Below are positions 6,965 to 13,558 of a stretch of 16,537 bases of DNA, in pieces (position 1 is the stretch's first letter; every line of letters starts with the position of its first letter). Origin of the DNA: CAYVTM01 sp964454645 (GTDB lineage: Bacteria; Bacteroidota; Bacteroidia; Sphingobacteriales; Sphingobacteriaceae). A model generated the notes under the pieces. It saw only the letters and a list, made by a program, of their open reading frames with translations, was not told the origin of the DNA and searched no databases. The position numbers were made by a program, and so were the translations under genes. The DNA is taken from contig CAYVTM010000017.1 in NCBI GenBank assembly GCA_964454645.1, positions 1 through 16,537 on the forward strand, read 5' to 3'.

Positions 6965-7525
6965 TCAATCCGGTATCTGCGGGATCAGGCGCTCAATGCA
7001 CTCGCGCAGCGCCTTACGCCTGTCGGCCGGCGCCCGCGGCACCTGCGAGGCCTCGGCAAAGGATGGCGCCTTGGCCCAGGCGGCCCACCGCAGAGACGGT
7101 AGCAGCTGGACACCGATCCTGCCGGCGTCAGACAACCCAGCTTCTCGCAGCGACGCTTGCATCTCGTTCGTGCGCTGCTGCATAGCACCGAACGCCTGAT
7201 CGAGCTTGGCCAGGGCCGAGTCCACGTCGGCGGCAGCGATTACCAGCAGGTCAGCACGCCTGCGGGCGTCGGCTCGGGCCCTCTTGAGCGCCTTCTCCGT
7301 CTCCTTGATGGCGGGGTCAGCCGCCCGCTTCTCAAGAAGGGCAATGGCCTCTGCAACGTCGTCGCACTGTTCCACCAGTTGGCGCCTGCGCTGGCGCATC
7401 TCATCCAGCGTGAAATCGTCGAGCCCTTCCGCGACGCCCGTAGCGATGTCGGAGTCCAGCCCTTCAAGCTGCGCCTGGGCGCGCTCGGCCTGGCGAGTGA
7501 GCTCACTGATCCTGTCGGTCTTCAT
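6965..7525 (-). CDS. Coiled-coil protein of unknown function
   Basis: A 186-residue protein, start at ATG 7525 (MKTDRISEL) after a GAAGAGG purine run; the longer open frame upstream is arginine/serine-rich and unlike protein. Residues 1-140 are almost all charged helix with long coiled-coil potential (ELTRQAERAQAQLEGLD, RRRQLVEQCDDVAEAI, ALKRARADARRRADLL). The last 45 residues are shorter and more hydrophobic (LLPSLRWAAWAKAPSF, LRECIERLIPQIPD). It leads a three-gene operon with 6689-6961 and 6397-6696. Not recognised. The conserved-looking C-terminal segment may be the functional part. Confidence 0.72.
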   Translation of the reverse strand: MKTDRISELTRQAERAQAQLEGLDSDIATGVAEGLDDFTLDEMRQRRRQLVEQCDDVAEAIALLEKRAADPAIKETEKALKRARADARRRADLLVIAAADVDSALAKLDQAFGAMQQRTNEMQASLREAGLSDAGRIGVQLLPSLRWAAWAKAPSFAEASQVPRAPADRRKALRECIERLIPQIPD

Positions 7526-7746
7526 GGTCTTGCCTCTTCGTTCGCGCGTCGCGCATTCGCGATCGCGCGTGGTCGAGGAACAGGCTGACGCGTGGGCGGC
7601 CACATGCGAGCCCCCGATCCGGAGCCCGGTTCGGTGTCTGGACGAGCGCGTTAGCCTCGCGTGCATGCGCAGCAGCGCTTTTGGCGCGACCGACCGCCAG
7701 ACCATCGTTTAGGCGGTCAGCTTGAACGCTGGTTTTGGAGTCGAGA

Positions 7747-8058
7747 TCAGCGGGTCAGCAGATCGTTTACGAGTACCGCGTCGACGCCATGGATGCCGAG
7801 GAAGCGCTCGGGATCGCTCACTAGCTGCATCCGATACCAGCGGACAGAGGATCGCTTGGGAGGCTTGGCGCCAGCCCAAACAAATGCGCTGGTCACGGCA
7901 GAGGCCCAGTCGCCGCACCATTCCATAGTGCCCGCGATGTTGTACATCGCCAGCATCAACAGCACTGCGCTCTCCCCTTCGGGGCGCTCCGCATCGATTG
8001 GGCAGTCGTCCAGCGCCTCCCTGACCAGCTCCCGAATTTCCATTTCTTCGTTGCTCAT
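7747..8058 (-). CDS. Small protein, paralogue of the next gene's C-terminal domain
   Basis: A 103-residue protein. ATG 8058 overlaps the stop of the 8055-8594 gene by ATGA. It aligns with the last 100 residues of that upstream gene: PEGESAVLLMLAMYNIAG against an equivalent VVLVLLAAANIVGG, then SVRWYRMQL against SLRWYRARL, EPE/DPE-x-F, and a final DLL-x-R against DLVERA. The shared features are an N-terminal acidic helix, a hydrophobic helix ending NI-x-G, and an RWYR motif. Function unknown; a domain duplication is evident. It is probably cytoplasmic; the hydrophobic stretch is too short for a confident membrane helix. Confidence 0.75.
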   Translation of the reverse strand: MSNEEMEIRELVREALDDCPIDAERPEGESAVLLMLAMYNIAGTMEWCGDWASAVTSAFVWAGAKPPKRSSVRWYRMQLVSDPERFLGIHGVDAVLVNDLLTR

Positions 8059-8594
8059 GATCGGTTCGCCCGTTCGACTAGATCGGTCATCACCTCGGGA
8101 TCGGCGCCGCGGACCTCTCTGAACATCTCGGGCTCTGCCATGAGCCTGGCCCGATACCATCGCAGCGAGTTGGAAGACGGCGGTGTCGGGTGGCGTGCAG
8201 CCTCGAAAGCCAGGATGGTCGCCCTGACCCAGCCCCTCGGAAGGTTGAGGCCGCCGACTATGTTCGCCGCCGCGAGCAGCACGAGCACGACCTCGTCCCG
8301 CTGCGTCCCCTCGGGGTTGATGGGATTGTCGGTGCAGACCTCTGCCAGCAACTGGTCCGCCTCTGCCTGGCGCAACGACGGCTTGGGCAACCCGGACGAC
8401 ATACCGGCGAAGGCGCCGTCGGAGGGCAGCCGCCGCCAGGCCTCCCCTAGGGACCGATCTGCTGCGGCGTGGACGACGCTGCTTATGTGGGAGGCCGTAA
8501 CGCCCAGCATGGCGGCAGCAGCGCGCTTGGTCGCACTGGCTGCGATGGCGTCCATGACTGCCTTCGGCGTTGTCCTCATGCCGGCATCGTGCAC
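8055..8594 (-). CDS. Helix-turn-helix protein with duplicated C-terminal domain
   Basis: A 179-residue protein starting with GTG at 8594; an ATG at 8579 is an alternative and neither has a clear ribosome site. Residues about 10-45 look like a helix-turn-helix (VMDAIAASATKRAAAAMLGV then TASHISSVVHAA), similar to small phage regulators. The C-terminal 100 residues carry the NI-x-G and SLRWYR motifs shared with the adjacent 7747-8058 gene. It follows the 8637-8963 HTH gene by 42 bases. A DNA-binding role is inferred from the first domain. What the repeated domain does is not known. Confidence 0.7.
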   Translation of the reverse strand: MHDAGMRTTPKAVMDAIAASATKRAAAAMLGVTASHISSVVHAAADRSLGEAWRRLPSDGAFAGMSSGLPKPSLRQAEADQLLAEVCTDNPINPEGTQRDEVVLVLLAAANIVGGLNLPRGWVRATILAFEAARHPTPPSSNSLRWYRARLMAEPEMFREVRGADPEVMTDLVERANRS

Positions 8595-8636
8595 CCGCGC
8601 AGCACGCGCGCGATCCCTCGGCGCCGAGAACGATGG

Positions 8637-8963
8637 TCAGCGGGCCTGCTGCCTGCCTATCAGCCTAGCGACGACGGTGGGATCAACGGCCGAGACGTCT
8701 AGTGCGAATAGCTGCTCCAAGTCCGGCCCGAGGACCGGTTGCCCTCTATCGTCGCGCATGGCCACTATCCTGGCGGCGCCAAGGGGAGCGTGCCGCCTGG
8801 CGTGGGCCTCGACGATAGAGTCCCACTTGACGGCGAACGACGGATCGCCCTTCCATTCGTATGCTCTTGTCCTGCTGACGCCTGCGGCCTTGGCGGCGGC
8901 GCTCACGCTCTCCCCTGCATGAAGGGCGTCGAGGAATGCAGCCTTCTTCCGTGACGTGCTCAT
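8637..8963 (-). CDS. Small helix-turn-helix DNA-binding protein
   Basis: A 108-residue protein with a clear N-terminal helix-turn-helix: KKAAFLDALHAGESVSAAAK, then AGVSRTRAYEWKGDPSF (residues about 6-43). This pattern is common in phage small-terminase and transposase-like DNA-binding domains. The rest (DDRGQPVLGPDLEQLFALDV) is not recognised. The start has AGGAGC 9 bases upstream. Four GTGCTC repeats span its start codon and leader, and the candidate origin lies directly upstream. It is the first gene of the leftward run of small genes, so it may regulate that run or act at the origin. A terminase role would need a packaging partner, and none is in the element. Confidence 0.75.
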   Translation of the reverse strand: MSTSRKKAAFLDALHAGESVSAAAKAAGVSRTRAYEWKGDPSFAVKWDSIVEAHARRHAPLGAARIVAMRDDRGQPVLGPDLEQLFALDVSAVDPTVVARLIGRQQAR

Positions 8964-9000
8964 TGTCCCGTGCTCCTGTTCGGTGCTCGTCGCTGTGCTC
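8956..9000. repeat. Four GTGCTC repeats at the start of the HTH gene
   Basis: GTGCTC occurs at 8956, 8970, 8983 and 8995, spaced 14, 13 and 12 bases, all in the same orientation. The first lies inside the beginning of the 8637-8963 coding region and the second supplies its ribosome site (AGGAGCAC on the - strand). Helical-turn-like spacing suggests an operator, possibly autoregulatory. Confidence 0.5.
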
Positions 9001-9628
9001 TGGTTTTCAGCTTAGGGTCATGCCCTTGATCGGCTTTGACTTCCTGTCGATCGCCCCCAGACACTGGATCTGTGGGTCAGCGCTTGCGCTTATGATCACT
9101 GCCAGCCCAGTTCGAGGCGCCTGCACCCTCGAAGGCTGCAAACTGATCGCATGCGCTGCGCGCAGCACGCGCGTAGACCCCGGCGGAAGCGGATAGTTTT
9201 GGATTACGATGATGCATGCTTCGCCTGCTTGCGCATGCCGTCGAATGCAAGCCGGATCGAAGCCCTACGAGCTCAAAGCGCTTGCAGCTGGTGCATGTGC
9301 AAGCCCCTCAGCCAGGAGCGTCACGTGCCAGGACCAAGGCCGTCATGTGACGCACTTTTCCTTGGTACACATGCCTTTCCGATCATTTCCTCAGTGTCAC
9401 GTGACGCTGTTCTCTTCCTAAAAAGATTCTTGAATATGTATGTGAGCACCCAAGCACGCATACCGATCGAGCAGCACCCTCGACCGTCACGTGACGAGTC
9501 CAAAGAGACGAAAATCGATTCCAGACCAGAGCCTTGAGCGTCACTTTCGATCGCTGTGACGTCACATCGATGGCGAAGGCCGGAAGGGCTTGCAGCTTGC
9601 ACAGAGAGCAAGCTGCAAGCAGGCGACC
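8964..9628. other. Candidate replication origin region
   Basis: A 665-base non-coding stretch directly after the SF3 helicase gene. It holds a cluster of palindromic or half-palindromic sites: GCGTCACGTGCC (9318-9329), CGTCATGTGACGC (9341-9353), TGTCACGTGACGC (9395-9407), CGTCACGTGACG (9485-9496), the half site GCGTCAC (9538-9544) and TGTGACGTCACA (9555-9566). An AT-rich patch (about 9419-9445) lies in the middle and could melt first. A second zone (about 9145-9305) is rich in GCATG and TTGC/GCAAG words. In P4-like elements the replication protein acts at repeat-bearing origins, so origin or operator function is plausible. This is an inference. Confidence 0.6.
9588..9620. terminator. Perfect 13-bp inverted repeat after the helicase gene
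   Basis: GCTTGCAGCTTGC (9588-9600), 7-nt loop, GCAAGCTGCAAGC (9608-9620). It starts 8 bases after the helicase stop in the direction of transcription. No T run follows, so it may be a terminator without a tract, or an origin-associated cruciform. Its arms contain words (GCTTGCAGCT) that also occur at about 9282 in the origin zone. Confidence 0.55.
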
Positions 9629-11410
9629 TCAGCCATCTTCATCCCAGACCTTGGCGCCATCGACACCAGCCAGGCCCCACGTCTGCTTCCCGTCCACCCG
9701 CCTTTGCAGGTAGCGGACGTTCGGCAGGGCGGCGACCAGGTCCTGCCACAGGTCGGCCTGGCTGCGGTGCTCACCGCCATTAAGGCCCTCGCCCAGAGCC
9801 CAATCGTTGTAGGCCTTGTGCACGGTCTTCATCGGCGTGAAGTGCTCGGTGTCACCCGTCACCGTCAGCCTTTCGGCTGCGAAGCGGGCTGCCGGTGATT
9901 GGCTCATCGCCGCCAGCTCGACCTCCTGCCTGCCGCCTTCGCCCACAGTGAAGCGCATGCCGTTGGACCTCAGCCTCGCCAGGCCCTGCAGAGCCCAGTT
10001 GGCGATTCCCGGCATCTCGGCCGCTAGCCTGTCGCCCATGGTGCGGTCCTCGCGATCGAAGAACGACCTGTCGAACCTGACGATCAGCATCCGCTTCGCC
10101 AGGGCGCCCGACTCGTCGATGAACTTCGGCAGCCGGTTGCAGGTCACCAGGAGCCTGGTCTTCAGCCTGGCTTGGATGATCGGCCTGTTCTTCCTGTTGA
10201 CCGACACGGGGTCGCCGCCCGTGATGCTCTTCACCCGCTCCAGCGCAGCTCCCCTGTTGCGCGCAGGGGCGTCGTGGGCGTCGGGGATGATAGCCAGGCG
10301 CTTGTCGACCAGGCACTCCAGGCCGAACTCGCCGCCGAGGTCCGGCATCATGATCGGGCTGGAGTGCTGGACACCGATCAGCCCGTGAAGGACTCCGTGG
10401 GCCGTGGACTTTCCGGACCTCGGCCCGCCCAGCAACACCATGAACTTGTGGGCCGAGACGTCGGGCGTCATGCAGTAGCCGAACCACTCCTGCAGCGTCG
10501 GCTGGAACGACGGGTCGAGTGTGTCGTCCAGCCATTGCATCCAGGTCGGCGCCTCGACCAGCGGGTCGTAGGCGTGGTCCGGAAGGCCGGTCGCGAAGTA
10601 CCTGCCGTCGTGGGGGATAAGCTGGCCCGTGCTCACGTCGAGCAAGCCGTTCCTGAATACCGTCAGGTCTTCCGGCCTCGGGTCGTCGTCGCGCGGGTCG
10701 ATCCACTCGAATGGCTTGGCCGAGACTGCCCGCAGCTGGTGGACGCCATCGACCAGCTTCTTCACGTCTTGGACGTCGAGCACGTCGCCTGGGTCGGTGG
10801 ACCGGACCTCGGCCGCCATCTGGCCGTCTGAGGTCTCCCGCCACGCGCCGTCCCTGAGGGTGAACAGGACATCGTCGGACGAGAGCGTCTTGAGGCCGGC
10901 CCTCTCCCTCTGGCCGACGAACAGCCTGGCGTTCCGGGCGCCGTGTTTCTGCTCGTAGACGAGCTTCCAGGGCCACCTCGGCAGATCTTCCTTCTCGGCA
11001 AGCTTCGCCATCAGGTCGTGCCTCGGCTTTCTCGCCCAGGCCTCCGCTTCCGCAGCCCACCTCTCCACAGCGGCGATCCGGTCTGGGTGGTTGCCGTCCA
11101 GCTCGAGATCGAAGGCGTCGTTCCGGTGCTGGCCCGCCTGCCGCCTCGCGAGCGTGCGTAGATCATCGGCCGGCTTGCCGTCGTCCCAGTGTTCGTCGAC
11201 GAACTCCTCCGCTCGGGTCGGGTCCTCTCCCGCCAACCTGACCCAGTGGCGGACCCAGGTCGTCGCGATGACGCGCGCGGCCGGCACGCCTGCGGAAGCT
11301 TGACGGAATGATCGCACGACGTTGTCCAAGCCGAGGACGTTGGGGTCCGCGAGCTCCAGGAAGGCGACTGCGTCGGCGCCGTCGTAGGTTATGTTGCTGA
11401 ACTCCGGCAT
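9629..11410 (-). CDS. P4/D5-type superfamily 3 replicative helicase
   Basis: A 593-residue protein. The C-terminal half is an SF3 helicase like those of P4 alpha and D5 primases: Walker A, LLGGPRSGKST (326-336); Walker B, RLAIIPDAHD (371-380); the B' region ITGGDPVSVNRKNRP (396-410); sensor 1, LVTCNRLPKF (421-430), followed by ALAKRMLIVRFDRSFF. Residues 1-240 show no TOPRIM or archaeo-eukaryotic primase catalytic motif that I can see, so it may be a helicase/origin-binding protein relying on host primase. The region about 485-593 may be a winged-helix tail. The start follows the upstream HTH gene stop by 3 bases. It should drive autonomous replication of the excised element. Confidence 0.9.
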   Translation of the reverse strand: MPEFSNITYDGADAVAFLELADPNVLGLDNVVRSFRQASAGVPAARVIATTWVRHWVRLAGEDPTRAEEFVDEHWDDGKPADDLRTLARRQAGQHRNDAFDLELDGNHPDRIAAVERWAAEAEAWARKPRHDLMAKLAEKEDLPRWPWKLVYEQKHGARNARLFVGQRERAGLKTLSSDDVLFTLRDGAWRETSDGQMAAEVRSTDPGDVLDVQDVKKLVDGVHQLRAVSAKPFEWIDPRDDDPRPEDLTVFRNGLLDVSTGQLIPHDGRYFATGLPDHAYDPLVEAPTWMQWLDDTLDPSFQPTLQEWFGYCMTPDVSAHKFMVLLGGPRSGKSTAHGVLHGLIGVQHSSPIMMPDLGGEFGLECLVDKRLAIIPDAHDAPARNRGAALERVKSITGGDPVSVNRKNRPIIQARLKTRLLVTCNRLPKFIDESGALAKRMLIVRFDRSFFDREDRTMGDRLAAEMPGIANWALQGLARLRSNGMRFTVGEGGRQEVELAAMSQSPAARFAAERLTVTGDTEHFTPMKTVHKAYNDWALGEGLNGGEHRSQADLWQDLVAALPNVRYLQRRVDGKQTWGLAGVDGAKVWDEDG

Positions 11411-11413
11411 GGC

Positions 11414-11806
11414 TCAAGCCTCCCCGATGGTGGACAGGTAGGCCTCGACGTCCCGGCGACGGTACATCACGCCGTGGCCGAACTTCACGAACGGCGGGCC
11501 GCGGCGCTTGCTGGGCGTCCGGTAGGAACGAAGGGAGTCGGGAGTCAGGCCGAGCGCCAGCGCCGCTTCTGCGCTGGTCATCCACTCGGGTTTCGAGGGC
11601 TTATCGCGCCCTCTGGCGGCGTTATGCTCGCTCACGGTCGGTTTTTCCTCATCGGTCGTGGTTGCACGCCAGGGGTCTTGGTCGGACCTGCTGGCGAGAA
11701 GAGTCGAGACTGTCTCTGGGGCGCTGGCTTCCCGCCTGCGCCCCTTTTCGTCTTCGATCGTGCTGCGTTCGCAGAACGGGTGTAAGCCTGCGTTCTCGGT
11801 CTTCAT
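11414..11806 (-). CDS. Excisionase/AlpA-type helix-turn-helix protein
   Basis: A 130-residue protein. The first 70 residues are charged, low-complexity and probably disordered. Residues about 75-125 form a MerR-like winged helix of the HTH_17/AlpA kind: WMTSAEAALALGLTPDSLRS, then RGPPFVKFGHGVMYRRRDVE. Such domains bind DNA to direct excision or activate replication genes. ATG 11806 overlaps the stop of the preceding gene by ATGA, with GAGGGA upstream, and the stop lies 3 bases before the helicase start, so it belongs to the replication operon. Excisionase versus transcriptional activator cannot be decided from sequence. Confidence 0.8.
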   Translation of the reverse strand: MKTENAGLHPFCERSTIEDEKGRRREASAPETVSTLLASRSDQDPWRATTTDEEKPTVSEHNAARGRDKPSKPEWMTSAEAALALGLTPDSLRSYRTPSKRRGPPFVKFGHGVMYRRRDVEAYLSTIGEA

Positions 11807-12027
11807 CTGTTGGACTTCCCTCTTGCGAAGGCGTCCAGGTCTTCGACGTGGTACCGGACCAGCCTGCCGCCCACGACGTGGTAGCGCGGCCCCTTGCCGA
11901 GGCAGCGCCACTGGCGAAGGGTCTTCGATGCGGTTGTCAGGTAGCGGGCGGCGGTGGGCGTATCCATCCACGGCGAGTGGAATGGCTCTCGCGCCAGCGA
12001 GGGCGCGTCCTCTATCGGTCTCTGCAT
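11803..12027 (-). CDS. Second excisionase/AlpA-type helix-turn-helix protein
   Basis: A 74-residue protein with a clear HTH_17 domain: MDTPTAARYLTTASKTLRQW (21-40), then GKGPRYHVVGGRLVRYHVED (44-63). ATG 12027 is chosen because GAGGA lies 11 bases upstream; an ATG at 12057 would add ten residues. It overlaps the following gene by ATGA. Two different AlpA-like genes in tandem ahead of the helicase suggest separate jobs, for example excision and activation of replication, but this is inference. Confidence 0.8.
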   Translation of the reverse strand: MQRPIEDAPSLAREPFHSPWMDTPTAARYLTTASKTLRQWRCLGKGPRYHVVGGRLVRYHVEDLDAFARGKSNR

Positions 12028-12196
12028 TGGGACATAGGTCCTCAGACTCCGCCTCATCAAGGCGGGAGCAAGATCGTCATTCGCTCTACTGTCTGAGCCC
12101 GTTGACCCGGCTGACGTCTTGCCGGCGGCGTCTCTCGGCGCATCTTGGCGCCAGCGCAACAGATGGTGGGCGCGGTCGGGCTTGCAACCTTCAGCC

Positions 12197-12436
12197 CTAG
12201 GTTTTTCCGCGCCGTGCGTTCGCCGATTTTGGCTTGGCCAGCAAGTCTGCCGCCTCCACACCCAGCACCTTGGCCAGCTTGTCCACCATGTCGATCGTAG
12301 CGCTATAGACGCCCCTCTCCAGAGCGCTGATGTAGGTGCGGTCGATGTCCGCCCGATCGGCCATATCCTCTTGGGACATCCCGGCGGCCCGGCGCTTCAA
12401 TCGCAGGTTTGTGGCGAAGGTCTCGCGAATCTCCAT
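12197..12436 (-). CDS. XRE-family repressor
   Basis: A 79-residue Cro/CI-type DNA-binding protein. The five-helix domain spans residues about 7-66: FATNLRLKRRAAGMSQEDMA, RADIDRTYISALERGV, then TIDMVDKLAKVLGVEAADLL. It is a single-domain form with no C-terminal protease or dimerisation domain, so induction by RecA cleavage is unlikely. It reads away from the lipoprotein gene; the shared promoter region carries an inverted repeat that is the obvious operator. It is the likely master regulator choosing between quiescence and activation of the helicase operon downstream. Confidence 0.9.
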   Translation of the reverse strand: MEIRETFATNLRLKRRAAGMSQEDMADRADIDRTYISALERGVYSATIDMVDKLAKVLGVEAADLLAKPKSANARRGKT

Positions 12437-12453
12437 CTTCGCAGGCCAGCGCC

Positions 12454-12488
12454 GTGTCGACTATACAACCACGGAGTATACTCGACAA
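12454..12488. promoter_or_regulatory. Interlocked divergent promoters on one operator
   Basis: Inverted repeat GTCGACTATAC (12456-12466) / GTATACTCGAC (12476-12486), 10 of 11 positions matching, 9-bp spacer. Leftward promoter for the repressor: -35 TTGTCG (12483-12488, - strand) and -10 TATAGT (12460-12465), 17-base spacer. Rightward promoter for the lipoprotein: -35 GTGTCG (12454-12459) and -10 TATACT (12477-12482), 17-base spacer. Each half-site carries the -35 of one and the -10 of the other, so the two promoters cannot be used at once and a dimer on the repeat would cover both. Confidence 0.7.
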
Positions 12489-12534
12489 AACGCGGGAAGC
12501 CCGACAGCGTGACCCGCGATAGAGGGGGACAACG

Positions 12535-12924
12535 ATGCGCACCACAGCTCTTGCGGTTCTTGCCTTGGCCGGATCACTCCAGGCCTGCATGCCGAGCCGG
12601 CCTCCGCCGGACCCACAGGCAGCGTGCCAGGCCGAGGTCCGGACCAAGCTGCTGAACCCGGAGACGGCCGAATTCCACGACTTCGTGGAGGTGGACGCCG
12701 AGGCGTTCAAGGCGGCGATCATCCCGCCGCTGGAGGCCACGCACGACTATCCGGTCGGCAAGACTTTTGTCGAGGACGAGCGGAAGGCGATCGACTCTGC
12801 CGCCCACCTGTACCGTATGCGCGTACGGGCGGAGGGGCAGCTCGGAAACAAGGTCACCAAACAAGCGTACTGCCGACTACCCATCGAGGGTCAGCCGCTG
12901 TGCTTCTGCGCGCTTTTGGGTTGA
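12535..12924 (+). CDS. Small lipoprotein
   Basis: A 129-residue protein with a lipoprotein signal peptide: MRTTALAVLALAGSLQAC, lipobox LQAC with the lipidated cysteine at residue 18. A proline-rich linker follows (MPSRPPPDP). The mature domain (QAACQAEVRTKLLNPETAEF; CRLPIEGQPLCFCALLG) has four cysteines besides the lipidated one, which could form disulfides in the periplasm. It has a strong GAGGGGGA ribosome site. It faces the repressor and shares its operator, then leads into the NYN gene. Surface lipoproteins in prophage-type elements can exclude other phages, but no such function can be shown here. Confidence 0.8.
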   Translation: MRTTALAVLALAGSLQACMPSRPPPDPQAACQAEVRTKLLNPETAEFHDFVEVDAEAFKAAIIPPLEATHDYPVGKTFVEDERKAIDSAAHLYRMRVRAEGQLGNKVTKQAYCRLPIEGQPLCFCALLG

Positions 12925-13018
12925 CCAAGCGGCATTCTCCAAAAGTCCGATCACATCCATTGCAACCCTCGACGGTCTTTCCCATGTCGACGCGGCTGGG
13001 GACTTAAGGGACGCAAAC

Positions 13019-13558
13019 ATGGACTACGTCTACGTCGACAATTCCAATCTCTACATCGAAGGACGCAGGGTCAGCGCGGGCGCGCAAGGGCTGGCGGCCA
13101 ACGTGCGTGAGGCGATCCGCGATGGTGTGTTCGACCACGCCTACACGATCGACTTCGGCAAGCTCTACGAATTCCTCTGCGGAACCGACAAACGGCAGAT
13201 TAAGCGCGCCGCCTTGTTCGGCTCGCGGCCGCCGCCGAACGACGGCATCTGGAAGTTCGCCGAGCGGGCCGGTTTCGAGCTCAAGCTTGAGGATCGGAAC
13301 TATTCCAACAAAGAAAAGAAGATCGATACCGGCATCGCGACAATGATGATGCGCGACGCCCTGAAGGGGGCGGACCCGAAGAAAGACCTGTTCGTGCTGG
13401 TCGCCGGAGACGCCGACTACGTCCCAACGCTCAAGGCGATTAAAGAGGAAGGCTTCGAGATCGAGGTGGTATTCTGGCGCCACGTGGCGCGGGAACTCTG
13501 CGACGAGTCCACCCGGTTCATCGGGCTGGATGAGTATCTTGAGCAGCTTCGGCTGTAG
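13019..13558 (+). CDS. NYN (PIN-like) domain nuclease
   Basis: A 179-residue NYN/LabA-type protein. The strands and acids of the PIN-like fold are visible: MDYVYVDNSNLYIEG (D7, N8), KKIDTGIATMMMRDAL (D103) and VLVAGDADYVPTLKAI (D131, D133), then GFEIEVVFW. The family is expected to act as a metal-dependent RNase. The start has AAGGGA 8 bases upstream; upstream in-frame ATGs lack conservation. It lies 94 bases after the lipoprotein gene, probably in the same operon and so under the repressor. Its 3' end overlaps the integrase 3' end by 41 bases in opposite orientation. A defence or toxin role is possible but not shown. Confidence 0.85.
   Translation: MDYVYVDNSNLYIEGRRVSAGAQGLAANVREAIRDGVFDHAYTIDFGKLYEFLCGTDKRQIKRAALFGSRPPPNDGIWKFAERAGFELKLEDRNYSNKEKKIDTGIATMMMRDALKGADPKKDLFVLVAGDADYVPTLKAIKEEGFEIEVVFWRHVARELCDESTRFIGLDEYLEQLRL

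Noticed and set aside
8637..8963. Small terminase subunit
   Set aside because: The helix-turn-helix fits, but there is no large terminase, portal or packaging partner and the C-terminal part is not recognised; called only as DNA-binding.
9816..10831. Open frames on the + strand opposite the helicase gene
   Set aside because: They are complement reads of a gene with clear Walker motifs; no independent ribosome site or motif.
12030..12039. Word GGACATAGGT shared with 16169-16178 as a third operator copy
   Set aside because: Half-site spacing is two bases shorter and a 10-base match between two loci is expected by chance in a window this long.
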